Shown here: piece after piece, positions 10,084 through 18,797 of the stretch
Position numbering within the stretch: the first letter of the stretch is position 1
Layout: every line of letters begins with the position of its first letter
Notes under the pieces: generated by a model
Database searches by the model: none
What the model saw: the letters and a program-made list of their open reading frames with translations, nothing else
What the model was told of the DNA's origin: nothing
Source: F22 sp963675625
GTDB lineage: Bacteria; Bacteroidota; Bacteroidia; Bacteroidales; Bacteroidaceae
Assembly: GCA_963675625.1 (NCBI GenBank)
Contig: OY776497.1
Span: forward strand, 930,001 to 994,000
DNA: 64,000 bases
Direction: 5' to 3'
Program-made: the position numbers and the translations under genes

Positions 10084-11184
10084 ATGGACAAAAGAAAGAT
10101 CCGCGTGGGTATCACCCACGGAGACATCAATGGTATCGGATATGAAGTTATTTTGAAGTGTTTCGATAACCCAGAAATGCTTCAACTATGCACCCCTATA
10201 CTATACGGCTCTCCCAAGGGAGCAGCTTATCACCGCAAAGTACTTGGTCTAAAGACACCATTTAGCATCATTCAAAATGCCAAAGAAGCCAGTCAAGATC
10301 GATTAAGTATCATCAATAGTTGCGATGACGATGTAAAAGTAGAACTAGGCAAAGCCGACAAGCAAGCTGGCAAAGCAGCTCTAGATGCTCTAGAACGCTG
10401 TATAGCCGACTATAAGGAAGGATTGATTGATGTGATTGTCACAGCTCCAATCAATAAAAACACTATCCAGTCAGATGAGTTTCATTTCCCAGGTCATACA
10501 GAATATATCCAAGAGCGTCTAGGCAACGACCGCAAAGCATTGATGATATTGATGAATGATCAGTTACGTGTCGCCCTAGTCACAGGACATGTTCCTTTGC
10601 ATGAAGTACCCCATCTGATTACCAAAGACAACCTAACAGAGAAGATCAAGAGCTTTGCAGCTATCCTCAATTATGACTTTGGTTTAGACAAGCCACGCAT
10701 CGCCGTACTAAGCCTAAATCCTCATGCAGGAGATGATGGTCTGTTGGGACAAGAGGAAGAAATCATCATGACCCCAGTACTTGAAGATCTACGTAAACGC
10801 GGCTACTTATGCTACGGTCCATTTGCAGCCGACGGTTTCTTTGGTGCTGGCAACTGGAAACACTTTGATGGTGTACTTGCCATGTATCATGATCAAGGTC
10901 TAGCACCATTTAAAGTGCTAGCCATGGAAGATGGTGTCAACTACACAGGTGGCCTACCTGTAGTTCGCACCTCGCCAGCTCATGGAACAGCCTATGAAAT
11001 TGCAGGTAAGAATCAGGCTAGCGAAACATCATTCCGCTCTGCCGTATACAGCGCTATTGATATAGCACGCCACCTTCGCGAAGAACGCGTTCTACATAGA
11101 GATCCGCTACAAAAACAATTTTTTGATAAGCGCGACGATAGCCATACACTTAAATTAGACGCACCAGAAGAAGGAGAGGCATAA
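10084..11184 (+). CDS. pdxA: 4-hydroxythreonine-4-phosphate dehydrogenase
   Basis: PdxA oxidises 4-phosphohydroxy-L-threonine in the DXP-independent branch of vitamin B6 synthesis, using NAD and a divalent metal. It is 366 residues long. The metal-ligand histidines are in the expected motifs: TGHVPL (His169), NPHAGDDG (His214) and MYHDQG (His269). GHTEYI at 137-142 and RTSPAHGTA near 295 form the substrate site; the usual Asp of RTS(V/P)DHGTA is Ala here, a small departure. The start is the first ATG after an 80-base gap. The sigma-54 activator starts two bases after its stop. Confidence 0.93.
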   Translation: MDKRKIRVGITHGDINGIGYEVILKCFDNPEMLQLCTPILYGSPKGAAYHRKVLGLKTPFSIIQNAKEASQDRLSIINSCDDDVKVELGKADKQAGKAALDALERCIADYKEGLIDVIVTAPINKNTIQSDEFHFPGHTEYIQERLGNDRKALMILMNDQLRVALVTGHVPLHEVPHLITKDNLTEKIKSFAAILNYDFGLDKPRIAVLSLNPHAGDDGLLGQEEEIIMTPVLEDLRKRGYLCYGPFAADGFFGAGNWKHFDGVLAMYHDQGLAPFKVLAMEDGVNYTGGLPVVRTSPAHGTAYEIAGKNQASETSFRSAVYSAIDIARHLREERVLHRDPLQKQFFDKRDDSHTLKLDAPEEGEA

Positions 11185-11185
11185 T

Positions 11186-12418
11186 ATGGATCCAAAGATA
11201 CAGTCAGTCAAGATGCGCTTTAGCATCATCGGTAATAACGAGCAACTTGAACGTGCTATAGATATCGCCATGCAAGTTGCCCCCACCGATCTCTCTGTAT
11301 TAATTACCGGAGAGAGCGGTGTGGGTAAAGAAAACTTCCCACAAATCATTCACCAGAACAGTGCAAGAAAGCACAAACGTTATATCGCTGTCAATTGTGG
11401 TGCCATCCCTGAAGGCACCATCGATTCTGAGCTATTTGGGCACGAGAAAGGCGCCTTCACAGGTGCCATCTCTAGTCGTAATGGCTATTTTGCCGAAGCC
11501 GATGGCGGCACGATCTTTCTTGACGAAGTTGGTGAACTACCACCTGCCACGCAAGCTCGATTGCTTCGTGTACTCGAAAGTGGAGAATATATTAAAGTAG
11601 GATCCTCACAAGTCCAAAAGACCGATGTACGTATTGTAGCTGCCACCAATGTGAAGTTGCAAGAAGCCATTGCCGATGGTCGATTCCGTGAGGACCTCTT
11701 TTATCGACTCAATACAGTACCCATTGTCATTCCTCCTCTACGCGACCGAGGTAATGATATATGGATGCTATTTCGTAAATTTGCAGCCGACTGCGCAGAT
11801 AAGTACAAGATGCCTACCATCCAAATGACAGATGAAGCCAAAGAAGTACTTTTGCACTACAGTTGGCCAGGCAACGTACGTCAGTTGAAGAACATCACCG
11901 AGCAAATCTCCATACTCGAAAGCAGCAGAGAGATTACTCCAGAGATTCTGAAACGGTATCTTCCAGCTCAGAATCAAACGAATCTTCCAGCACTGACGAC
12001 ACAGCAGAGTCAAAACAGTTTCGAGAATGAGCGCGAGATACTATACAAAGTTCTTTTCGACATGCGTAAAGACATGACCGATTTGAAGAAACTTGTCAAT
12101 GATCTCATGGAGGAACAAAACATGCCTATGACCGATAATCAGGCCAATTATTTGAATAATACTGATTACAACATGGTCATACATACCGACAATATGGCCA
12201 AACCCACTCCTCGTAATCGCATTATGGAACACGAGCATATCCAAGACACCGAAGAATGGGAAGAGCTTATTTCGCTAGGCGATGTAGAACGCAATCACAT
12301 CCTCAAAGCTCTAAAGAGATTTGACGGCAATCGTAAACAAACGGCCGAAGCCCTCGGCATATCAGAAAGAACCATTTATAGAAAAATGAAAGAATATGGA
12401 TTGGACAAAGACTTTTAA
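11186..12418 (+). CDS. Sigma-54-dependent transcriptional activator without a receiver domain
   Basis: 410 residues. An AAA+ domain occupies about 12-245, with Walker A GESGVGKE (42-49), the sigma-54-contact loop GAFTGA (89-94) and Walker B GGTIFLDEVGE (107-117). A linker with a possible coiled coil follows, then a Fis-type HTH at about 370-408 (RKQTAEALGISERTIYRKM). It lacks an N-terminal receiver or sensor domain, as in PspF, so activity must be controlled otherwise. It sits between pdxA and lptE, overlapping lptE by 23 bases, which suggests co-expression with an envelope gene. No sigma-54 (-24/-12) promoter was recognised in the window. Confidence 0.92.
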   Translation: MDPKIQSVKMRFSIIGNNEQLERAIDIAMQVAPTDLSVLITGESGVGKENFPQIIHQNSARKHKRYIAVNCGAIPEGTIDSELFGHEKGAFTGAISSRNGYFAEADGGTIFLDEVGELPPATQARLLRVLESGEYIKVGSSQVQKTDVRIVAATNVKLQEAIADGRFREDLFYRLNTVPIVIPPLRDRGNDIWMLFRKFAADCADKYKMPTIQMTDEAKEVLLHYSWPGNVRQLKNITEQISILESSREITPEILKRYLPAQNQTNLPALTTQQSQNSFENEREILYKVLFDMRKDMTDLKKLVNDLMEEQNMPMTDNQANYLNNTDYNMVIHTDNMAKPTPRNRIMEHEHIQDTEEWEELISLGDVERNHILKALKRFDGNRKQTAEALGISERTIYRKMKEYGLDKDF

Positions 12419-12938
12419 GCATACCCGCAATCGCGTTATCGCAAGCATCATGAGCGTCCTGCTAATGGGGGCCATCACTTCGTGTGCTGTATCCTACAAA
12501 TTTAATGGTTCTTCCATCAATTACGAGAAGGTTAAAAGTATACAAATAGCCGAATTCCCTATTCGTGCCTCCTACGTATATGCTCCGCTAGGTGTGCGCT
12601 TCAACGAAGAGTTGAAAGACATCTACGACCGTCAAACCCGTCTACAGCTGATCAATGCTGGTGGCGACTTACAGTTGAGTGGAGAGATTACTGGCTATAA
12701 CCAGTATAACCAAGCAGTCTCTGCCGATGGCTATTCAAGTGAAGTGAAACTACAAATCACCATACATGTCAACTTCGTGAATAACAGCAATCATGATGAA
12801 GATTTCGATAAGAATTATACTGCATTCCGTACTTACCCGGCCACCTCGTTGCTGACCGACGTACAGGATGAGCTCATCGAAGAAATGATCAAAGAAATCA
12901 TAGACCAAATATTCAACGATACAGTAGCCAACTGGTAA
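12396..12938 (+). CDS. lptE: LptE-like LPS-assembly lipoprotein
   Basis: 180 residues. Basic residues (KHTRNR), a hydrophobic stretch and a lipobox (GAITSC, about Cys30) mark an outer-membrane lipoprotein. The mature part (YKFNGSSINYEKVKSIQIAE, FNEELKDIYDRQTRLQLI, LSGEITGYN) follows the LptE pattern. LptE plugs the LptD barrel that delivers LPS to the cell surface. The start at 12396 lies inside the preceding gene; an ATG at 12450 would remove the basic n-region, so the earlier one is preferred. Paired functionally with lptC at 3.4 kb. Confidence 0.8.
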   Translation: MDWTKTFKHTRNRVIASIMSVLLMGAITSCAVSYKFNGSSINYEKVKSIQIAEFPIRASYVYAPLGVRFNEELKDIYDRQTRLQLINAGGDLQLSGEITGYNQYNQAVSADGYSSEVKLQITIHVNFVNNSNHDEDFDKNYTAFRTYPATSLLTDVQDELIEEMIKEIIDQIFNDTVANW

Positions 12939-12947
12939 GTCAATCTT

Positions 12948-13697
12948 ATGAACGCTGAACAATTAATTCATCACATCAAACATCCCGAGCTTTTAGATAA
13001 GGATACCCTCTACCAATTACGCAACTTGGTAGAGCGTTATCCCTATTTTCAAACAGCTCGCATGCTGTATCTCAAGAACCTATACTTGCTCCATCACGAA
13101 CAATTTGGCCCTGAGCTACGGCGCGCAGCTCTATATCTTTCCAATAGACGCCAGCTATTCTACTTTATCGAAGGCATTCGTCTTGGAGAAGAGAGCATTC
13201 TGCAAAAAGAAGAAAAGCCAGAAGCCGATCAACCATCTGTCAATCGTACTTTGGAACTCATCGAATCTTTCTTGCACGACAAGCCACAACCTGATGACAA
13301 TATTGCCGAAATGAGCTATTCGACCGACTACACCACCTACCTTATTCAACAGATGGAAGAGGAACGAGCTCAACACCCAGATCAAGAAGTCTCATCACAA
13401 GAGGATGACCGAAGCAGTGCCCTAATAGATGATTTCTTGGCCCATGCCGACGATAGCCCTTTGTTGCCCATTTCAAATGAAGAAGACCCTATCGGTCCAT
13501 CTTGTTCAGAAGATGAAAAGCCCCTGGATGAGAGCTTTTTCACCGAGACATTAGCACAAATTTACATAAAACAACGTCGATATGACCGTGCAATAGAAAT
13601 AATACAGCGTTTATCCTTGAAATATCCAGAAAAAAATGTTTACTTTGCAGACCGTATTGCATACATAGAGCAATTAAAAGAAAAAAATAACCCATAA
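12948..13697 (+). CDS. Hypothetical protein with C-terminal TPR-like helices
   Basis: 249 residues, no signal peptide, so probably cytoplasmic. The N-terminus (LLDKDTLYQLRNLVERYPYF) is helical, the middle (about 85-185) is acidic and low-complexity, and the C-terminus carries one TPR-like unit (ETLAQIYIKQRRYDRAIEII, followed by LSLKYPEKN). It begins 9 bases after lptE and ends 19 bases before secG, so it is in the lptE-secG operon. Similar proteins in this position are known in Bacteroidales, but no function is assigned. Confidence 0.7.
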   Translation: MNAEQLIHHIKHPELLDKDTLYQLRNLVERYPYFQTARMLYLKNLYLLHHEQFGPELRRAALYLSNRRQLFYFIEGIRLGEESILQKEEKPEADQPSVNRTLELIESFLHDKPQPDDNIAEMSYSTDYTTYLIQQMEEERAQHPDQEVSSQEDDRSSALIDDFLAHADDSPLLPISNEEDPIGPSCSEDEKPLDESFFTETLAQIYIKQRRYDRAIEIIQRLSLKYPEKNVYFADRIAYIEQLKEKNNP

Positions 13698-13716
13698 ATA
13701 ATTTAGAAACAAGATT

Positions 13717-14085
13717 ATGAACTTACTTTTAACTATTCTGATCGTGATTGCAGCTATCCTGCTTTGCTTGATCGTATTTGTCCAGAACTCTAAGGGCGGT
13801 GGTCTTTCTTCAGAGTTTTCATCATCAAATCAAATCATGGGTGTACGTAAGACAACAGACGTACTAGAAAAGACAACTTGGACTCTTGCAGCAAGCATCG
13901 TGATACTAAGTGTAGCGATTTCTTATTTCCCACCAACAAAGACAGGTGCAACATCAGATGCTATCATGCAAGAAGCTGTTAAAGATAATGCAACTAACCC
14001 ATTGAACAACCCAGCTGCTCAATTCGGTCAAACAACAGGTGATGCACCTGCAGCAGACGCAACAGACTCTACTGCAACTAAATAG
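13717..14085 (+). CDS. secG: Preprotein translocase subunit SecG
   Basis: 122 residues with two membrane segments (about 3-22 and 52-70) flanking the conserved SecG loop (VQNSKGGGLSSEF, then IMGVRKTTDVLEKTTW). SecG is the small accessory subunit of SecYEG. The Ala/Thr/Asp-rich tail after residue 75 is longer than in E. coli but common in Bacteroidota. It ends the operon that includes the sigma-54 activator, lptE and the TPR protein, with a terminator 22 bases downstream. Confidence 0.93.
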   Translation: MNLLLTILIVIAAILLCLIVFVQNSKGGGLSSEFSSSNQIMGVRKTTDVLEKTTWTLAASIVILSVAISYFPPTKTGATSDAIMQEAVKDNATNPLNNPAAQFGQTTGDAPAADATDSTATK

Positions 14086-14107
14086 TTGTATCATTCACAG
14101 TATACAG

Positions 14108-14164
14108 AATGGACTATACCCTTCAATGCGTCTCCTGTCGCAAAGAAGAATAGTCCATTTTTTG
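14108..14164 (+). terminator. Terminator after secG
   Basis: A 10-bp stem (14108-14117 with 14150-14159, AATGGACTAT and its complement) with a 32-base loop runs into a T7 tract. The loop is long, but the T tract directly after the stem supports termination. Confidence 0.65.
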
Positions 14165-14216
14165 CATACTATTCTATCGCATTCAATACTTAATCCAATC
14201 AATAAATTTCATTTTA

Positions 14217-15596
14217 ATGACAACAAAATTAAACGATTCAGCCACTATGCGCTGGGCAGCTTTGGGAGTAGTTGCCTTTACCATGATGGCGGCCTATTTC
14301 GTGAATGACGAAATGGCTCCCCTCAAAACATTATTAGAAAGTGGTCTTAGCTGGAACAGCGACGACTTCGGATTTTATACAGGTGCCTATAGCGCCTTGA
14401 ACGTATTCTGCTTGATGCTTATCTGGGGTGGATTTATCCTAGATTATTTCGGTGTACGTTTTACAGGTATTCTATCTTGTGCCTTGATGGTTGGTGGTAC
14501 AGCCATTCAATACTATGCCATCACCTCACTAGTAGGCAGTAGCGATATGCTATTGGGGCACCCTATCAGCGTAACCGTAGCCGCAGGTGGTTTTTCCATC
14601 TTTGGGGTAGGTGCCGAAGTAGCAGGTATTACTGTAACCAAAATTATTGCAAAATGGTTTAAAGGCAAAGAAATGGCCACAGCCATGGGTGTACAAGTAG
14701 CTCTAGCACGTATTGGTTCTCTAGCCGGATATGCAGCAGCATTGCCAGTAGCCAAGGCCATGGGGGTGTCTTTCCCAACTTTGATGGGCTTGATGCTTCT
14801 ACTAGCTGGTTTGGTTACTTTCATCGTGTTCAACTTCATGGATAAGAAACTAGACAACCAACTAGCAGCCGAAAAAGCAGCCAATTTGGCCAATGGTATT
14901 GAACATGAAGACGACGAGAAGTTCAACTTCAGAGATGTCCTAGCTATTGTCAAAAACCCAGGTTTCTGGTTGATCGCCCTTCTATGTGTATTGTTCTACT
15001 CATGCGTCTTCCCATTCCAGAAATACGCCACAGAGATCATGGTGATGAAATATCACGTAAGCGAAGACTTCGCAGGATTTATGGCAGGTCTTCCTGCACT
15101 AGGTGCCCTAGTCTTGACTCCAGTATTTGGTGGTCTTGTAGACCGTATGGGTAAAGCAGCTTCCATCATGCTTCTCGGTTCTGCGCTTTTGATTGCAGTT
15201 CACTTCACATTCTCTATCCCTACATTGACAGCATCTTGGATAGCTATCGTCTTGATGATCCTTCTAGGTATCGCCTTCTCTTTGGTTCCATCAGCAATGT
15301 GGCCATCAGTAGCCAAGATTTTCCCAGCTCGTCAATTGGGAACAGCATACGCATTGATTTTCTTCGTACAAAACCTAGGTCTTTTGGCTGTTCCAATGTT
15401 GATTGGTTCTGTACTAGATAAATATTGTATCACTGGTCAAGAAGTGACCGATGGTGCTACACACAATGTATATGACTATACTTTGCCAATGCTTATTTTT
15501 GGTGGCTTGGCCGTGTTGTCTATGATTGTCGGCTTCGTCTTGAAGGTAGTTGATAAGAAAAAAGGCTACAACTTGGAAGTTCCAAACTTGAAGTAA
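14217..15596 (+). CDS. Major facilitator superfamily transporter
   Basis: 459 residues with about 12 hydrophobic helices and a cytoplasmic loop near the middle (about 220-240, rich in Lys/Glu/Asp). MFS hallmarks are visible, including GGLVDRMGKAASIMLLGSAL in the second half (the loop 8-9 form of the D-R-x-G motif). No family feature identifies the substrate. It lies alone between the secG terminator and its own terminator. The final loop contains a Lys-rich tail typical of a cytoplasmic C-terminus. Confidence 0.85.
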   Translation: MTTKLNDSATMRWAALGVVAFTMMAAYFVNDEMAPLKTLLESGLSWNSDDFGFYTGAYSALNVFCLMLIWGGFILDYFGVRFTGILSCALMVGGTAIQYYAITSLVGSSDMLLGHPISVTVAAGGFSIFGVGAEVAGITVTKIIAKWFKGKEMATAMGVQVALARIGSLAGYAAALPVAKAMGVSFPTLMGLMLLLAGLVTFIVFNFMDKKLDNQLAAEKAANLANGIEHEDDEKFNFRDVLAIVKNPGFWLIALLCVLFYSCVFPFQKYATEIMVMKYHVSEDFAGFMAGLPALGALVLTPVFGGLVDRMGKAASIMLLGSALLIAVHFTFSIPTLTASWIAIVLMILLGIAFSLVPSAMWPSVAKIFPARQLGTAYALIFFVQNLGLLAVPMLIGSVLDKYCITGQEVTDGATHNVYDYTLPMLIFGGLAVLSMIVGFVLKVVDKKKGYNLEVPNLK

Positions 15597-15621
15597 TAGA
15601 GTTCCTCTATACATACTATTA

Positions 15622-15658
15622 TCGGGAGCATGTTTCGACGTGCTTCCGATTTTTTTTG
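15622..15658 (+). terminator. Terminator after the MFS gene
   Basis: A 9-bp stem with one G-T pair (15622-15630 with 15641-15649) and a 10-base loop is followed by a T8 run. It starts 26 bases after the stop codon. Confidence 0.88.
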
Positions 15659-15713
15659 TACTCATTTCATGTAGAGTGTAACATATATGACATTCTCGCA
15701 GATAAAAACACTA

Positions 15714-15721
15714 TATATTTG
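15714..15721 (+). promoter_or_regulatory. -7 element TATATTTG upstream of the YecH-like gene
   Basis: Exact TAnnTTTG match, 45 bases before the start codon and downstream of the MFS terminator, so this gene is transcribed on its own. No good -33 element was found. Confidence 0.5.
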
Positions 15722-15765
15722 TCCTTGAATAATTAGCAGACTAAGTATAACTAAAAATCAAGTAA

Positions 15766-16011
15766 ATGAACAAATTGCATATTCACGAAGTGTTGCGTAT
15801 GATGATCTCAACGCAAAAAACCTATTCAGGAAAGGCCGACTTTATCCAAGACATCACCACACAGTTTGGTACTGATGTAGAATTTCATGCTTGTTCTGCC
15901 AGTGGCATGAATATTGAAGAAGCATATGACTTCTTACTACAGAGAGGCAAGATTAGTCTACATGCAGAGGAAGCAGTTGGTATCGCTCCTAATATGACTA
16001 TGTGTGATTAG
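15766..16011 (+). CDS. YecH-like (DUF2492) putative metal-binding protein
   Basis: 81 residues, no signal peptide. The sequence follows the YecH/DUF2492 family: an HEVL start (IHEVLRMMISTQKTYSGKAD), the central FHACSASGMN (His41, Cys43), AYDFLLQRGK, and a C-terminal Cys near the end (MTMCD). The family is proposed to bind a metal through these His and Cys residues; the physiological role is unknown. It stands alone with its own promoter-like element. Confidence 0.8.
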   Translation: MNKLHIHEVLRMMISTQKTYSGKADFIQDITTQFGTDVEFHACSASGMNIEEAYDFLLQRGKISLHAEEAVGIAPNMTMCD

Positions 16012-16338
16012 AAGGGCACCGCGGTCATAATCATAGTCACAAGGCGAGTCAAGAGGAAGCTTTTGACTCGCCTTACTGCATAAAAAACATCTATGCTTAT
16101 ATAACACCAATCCACACCAAAAACGACCTAAATATTTTGATTTAAACTGAGCCCTCATTACAATACGCCTCTACAACTAAGCATATATCTCTAAAAAGGT
16201 ACTATAGATATAAACGTATAAAACACGACTAATTATTCAAAGTAAATTATTACATTTGCCGTACACACCTAATACTTATTTACGAAAGCTACAAATATGA
16301 TAGAGAAAAATTTTTATGTATCCAAAATCATACAACCA
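16012..16338 (+). other. Intergenic region with a 12-bp inverted repeat and a promoter
   Basis: An inverted repeat with 12-bp arms (16041-16052 and 16063-16074, AAGGCGAGTCAA) follows the YecH-like gene. It has no T tract on either side, so termination is possible but unproven. TACATTTG at 16251-16258 is an exact -7 match for the lipoprotein gene downstream. No gene was found in the rest. Confidence 0.55.
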
Positions 16339-16884
16339 ATGAAAACACTAAAATTTATGAGTCGTTACGTAACACTACTACCTATACTCCTTTTGTTATT
16401 ATCTTGTCACAGAGGAGATGATCCGTTTCAACCTAAACCAGCTGACAACTATAGCGTTACTCTATTACTAGTTGACTCCAACGACAAGAATATTATAGAT
16501 TACAACTCAGTAGGCCCTGAATATGACTATAGAGCTATTTCAGATTGCAGGGTTGAACTAGTATCTCCTAAGACCGATGGAATCAAAGTAGAATTGAAAG
16601 CTCGCTATGTAGCTGATGGTGATGAAGAGAAGGTTCCTTATCTTCATATTAGCTCATGGAAAGAATTGGAAGATGGTGAAGCTAAAACATACGAAGCTGA
16701 ATTCACGATTTATAGTGAGTATATATTCCGTGATAAACAGCCTCATCATATCAAGGTGGTTCACGAACCTGTATTTTTGCGCCAAAAAACGGTCTATGTA
16801 GATGGAGTAGCTTATCCATCTGTACAAAAGAGTAGTATTAATGAAAACTTTTTCTACTCCACATATGTAGTGCCTTGGAACTAG
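16339..16884 (+). CDS. Hypothetical lipoprotein
   Basis: 181 residues from the ATG at 16339 (Met1 of MKTLKFMSRYVTLLPILLLL), chosen because it gives a compact lipoprotein signal ending in LLLLSC; an earlier in-frame ATG at 16297 would add 14 unlikely residues. The mature part is beta-rich (YSVTLLLVDSNDKNII, DCRVELVSPKTDGIKVELKA) and resembles small Bacteroidales surface lipoproteins. I do not recognise the family. It is preceded by TACATTTG and followed by a terminator, so it is monocistronic. Confidence 0.65.
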   Translation: MKTLKFMSRYVTLLPILLLLLSCHRGDDPFQPKPADNYSVTLLLVDSNDKNIIDYNSVGPEYDYRAISDCRVELVSPKTDGIKVELKARYVADGDEEKVPYLHISSWKELEDGEAKTYEAEFTIYSEYIFRDKQPHHIKVVHEPVFLRQKTVYVDGVAYPSVQKSSINENFFYSTYVVPWN

Positions 16885-16971
16885 AAACAACCTAAAAAGC
16901 GTAGACTGTATGCAGTAAGTACACTTCTCGCATACAGCATCTAAAAAAGTAACCTTACACGTTATACAAAA

Positions 16972-17002
16972 GGGAGTATGTCATCACATACTCTCTTTTT
17001 TT
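16972..17002 (+). terminator. Terminator after the lipoprotein gene
   Basis: A stem of at least 8 bp (GAGTATGT 16974-16981 with ACATACTC 16986-16993) with a 4-base loop is followed by a T-rich run (CTCTTTTTTTA). Confidence 0.85.
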
Positions 17003-17056
17003 ATCCTTAAATACGTAAAGCAGGCACCCAACTTTCATATTTTATACTAAAAACAT

Positions 17057-17121
17057 AAAATGCGTACTTTTTGTCAATAAAAAAAAGCACAAGTTATTCA
17101 ATAAATGTGTACTTTTACGTC
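17057..17121 (+). promoter_or_regulatory. Two related blocks upstream of a lipoprotein gene, matching a window-wide motif
   Basis: AAAATGCGTACTTTTTGTC (17057-17075) and AAATGTGTACTTTTACGTC (17103-17121) are near repeats 46 bases apart. The first is nearly identical to the right half of the 57-bp inverted-repeat elements at 45919-45975 and 47788-47844. They lie 50-114 bases before the lipoprotein start, as expected for a promoter or operator. The function is inferred. Confidence 0.45.
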
Positions 17122-17170
17122 GCATATATATGAAATCATTATGTATTTATAAACTTATTAAAACAGACGT

Positions 17171-17893
17171 ATGAAAGTACACCATTTATTTATTGTAGGA
17201 CTTGCGTTTATTCTTGCAAGCTGTAGCAACGGCGGAAGCACAAAAGAAGAAATCTATGCCAAATTTTATCCTCGAACAGTTTTTCAAGTTTCGTTAACTC
17301 CATACGGTTCTATAGAAAACAAACACCTAGTCAACTCAATGCTCTATTTAGTACTTAAAACTTCCGACGGTCCTATAGAAAGAAGAGAAAATGTGAACTA
17401 CTATGGAGATTTTGATATATCAAATTACAATGATGCCGTAACACCATTGGAAAAAGAAATCGAAGATAGCTACTTTAACTACATGGAAGCTATGTACGGC
17501 GATAAGATTATAACTCGCTCCATCATACAAACCATAGAATACCGTACGACTGGTGTAAACAATCTTGTAATCACAGCAGATAAGTCATTGGGAGGTATTC
17601 CAGCTGGTGGATCGCTAAACTCCCTATTTATACTTAATGATTTCAATCCTAAAGTAATTGTTGACAAAGACACTAAGGAAATTCTTGTAGGCTGGGGAGA
17701 TACAGCTAATTATCCGACATCGCTTTCTGAATGGCTTGCACGCAATCCGCTAGCACAAGCATCTATGGTATTGAAATTATCTAATTCAGTTTCCGATGAA
17801 ATCCCTGAAACGATTACTTTCTCAGTGACATTGACAACAGACACTGATCAAGTATTGAAGGCCAATGCGGAAAAAATGTATACAATATATTAA
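17171..17893 (+). CDS. Hypothetical lipoprotein
   Basis: 240 residues. The lipoprotein signal ends in FILASC (about Cys18) followed by SNGGS. The mature domain is mixed alpha/beta and about 220 residues long; no catalytic motif is apparent and I do not recognise the family. It is monocistronic: a terminator lies upstream of its regulatory blocks, and a palindromic region follows. The upstream motif blocks link it to the genes that carry TGTCAAG boxes. Confidence 0.65.
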   Translation: MKVHHLFIVGLAFILASCSNGGSTKEEIYAKFYPRTVFQVSLTPYGSIENKHLVNSMLYLVLKTSDGPIERRENVNYYGDFDISNYNDAVTPLEKEIEDSYFNYMEAMYGDKIITRSIIQTIEYRTTGVNNLVITADKSLGGIPAGGSLNSLFILNDFNPKVIVDKDTKEILVGWGDTANYPTSLSEWLARNPLAQASMVLKLSNSVSDEIPETITFSVTLTTDTDQVLKANAEKMYTIY

Positions 17894-17967
17894 GGTATCA
17901 TTCTTTTTCTTTCGGTGCTATTCAGTACAAATCCTAATTAAGTACATTGAAAATTCTCTTCCCTTTG

Positions 17968-18035
17968 TTTGGCAAAACGCAAGCGCTTGCAGTTTGCCAA
18001 ACATCGGGATGATTAGGAAATCGCAAGCGCTTGCG
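17968..18035. repeat. Paired GCAAGCGCTTGC palindromes downstream of the lipoprotein gene
   Basis: The 12-bp palindrome GCAAGCGCTTGC occurs twice, at 17979-17990 and 18023-18034. The first lies inside a larger inverted repeat (TTTGGCAAA 17968-17976 with TTTGCCAAA 17993-18001). The second is a 14-bp perfect palindrome (18022-18035) followed by T5. These could be weak terminators or operators of a LacI/CcpA-type repressor, whose sites have this form. No gene choice is forced by the sequence. Confidence 0.5.
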
Positions 18036-18066
18036 TTTTTCACAACTACTATACACATAAAAAACA

Positions 18067-18143
18067 CGGTATACGGCGCGTACAATTACTATATACGGCA
18101 GCCACATATACCGTATACGCTAAGTTAACGCGCCATATACACC
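18067..18143. repeat. TATAC-rich imperfect palindromic element
   Basis: GGTATACGGCGCGT (18068-18081) is nearly complemented by ACGCGCC-ATATACACC (18128-18143), and TATACGG/CCGTATA pair inside. Words of the type TATAC alternate with short G/C-rich words. The 3' end (TAAGTTAACGCGCCATATAC) resembles the end of a similar element near 58.4 kb. It could be an intergenic palindromic repeat or a structured RNA. No ORF is convincing here. Confidence 0.4.
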
Positions 18144-18262
18144 AGCACAAATCTAAATATTCTATCCAATAAATCAGTAAAAGAGATGAAGTCTCTATGT
18201 ATATTCATGTCATCCATATCGTATCTAAGTCTTATAGACAAATCTATAGAAACAAATAAAAG

Positions 18263-18280
18263 TGTCAAGTTTTTGTCAAG
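18263..18280 (+). promoter_or_regulatory. Tandem TGTCAAG box (TGTCAAG-TTTT-TGTCAAG)
   Basis: Two identical heptamers with an 11-base period, one helical turn, as in sites for OmpR/PhoB-type response regulators. It ends 32 bases before the -7 element of the gene at 18351, an activator-like position. The same 18-mer recurs at 29663, at 47826 and, inverted, at 18799 and 45920. Confidence 0.55.
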
Positions 18281-18312
18281 TATTTCTTGGTACAACACTC
18301 GATGATAATCTA

Positions 18313-18320
18313 TATATTTG
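18313..18320 (+). promoter_or_regulatory. -7 element TATATTTG of the PH-like membrane protein gene
   Basis: Exact TAnnTTTG match 30 bases before the ATG at 18351. TTGG at 18287-18290 is a possible -33 with 22-base spacing. The tandem TGTCAAG box lies directly upstream of that. Confidence 0.55.
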
Positions 18321-18350
18321 TTGCATACATATACCTCAAACCATATTAAT

Positions 18351-18755
18351 ATGAAAACAAGTATTTATAAACCAAAGTTGATTTCCAAACTACTGCTTAT
18401 TGTATTTGCGCTTTGTGTAATTCTTATTTTTTACTATCTGGTCCACCCTCGTTCTGGGGTTTCTCTTATTATGTATTCTATACTATGTGCTATTCTTATC
18501 TTCAAATTCTCAATAGATAGAATAGAAATCCACGACCACTACATCTATAGACGCAATGCGTATATGAACAAGAGAATCTCATTGGATAAGATTGAAGATA
18601 TTGAGTATAAGAGTCACTGGTATAGTGGTGACAGTGCTGTGATTACATTTAAAAATCGATTTAATATTCTCAACACAATGCACATCACTTGTGATTACAA
18701 CGTTGAAGATATAGTTGAAGAAATTCAAAGTCGTCAATCTAGGATACACCTATAG
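18351..18755 (+). CDS. Small membrane protein with PH-like domain
   Basis: 134 residues from the ATG at 18351, chosen because it is just downstream of the -7 element; an earlier in-frame ATG at 18318 would lie at the probable transcript start. Two membrane segments (about 14-30 and 37-52) are followed by a beta-rich domain (ISLDKIEDIEYKSHWYSG, AVITFKNRFNI, then DIVEEIQSRQ) resembling the bacterial PH domain of YdbS/YcxE-type proteins. The role is unknown. The gene is bracketed by inverted TGTCAAG boxes at 18263 and 18799. Confidence 0.65.
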   Translation: MKTSIYKPKLISKLLLIVFALCVILIFYYLVHPRSGVSLIMYSILCAILIFKFSIDRIEIHDHYIYRRNAYMNKRISLDKIEDIEYKSHWYSGDSAVITFKNRFNILNTMHITCDYNVEDIVEEIQSRQSRIHL

Positions 18756-18797
18756 AGCATTTGTCTAACAAAAAGACTAGACAAATCCAAATATATA

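Noticed and set aside
17865..18128. 87-codon + ORF after the lipoprotein gene
   Set aside because: It is made of palindromic intergenic sequence and begins inside the preceding gene.
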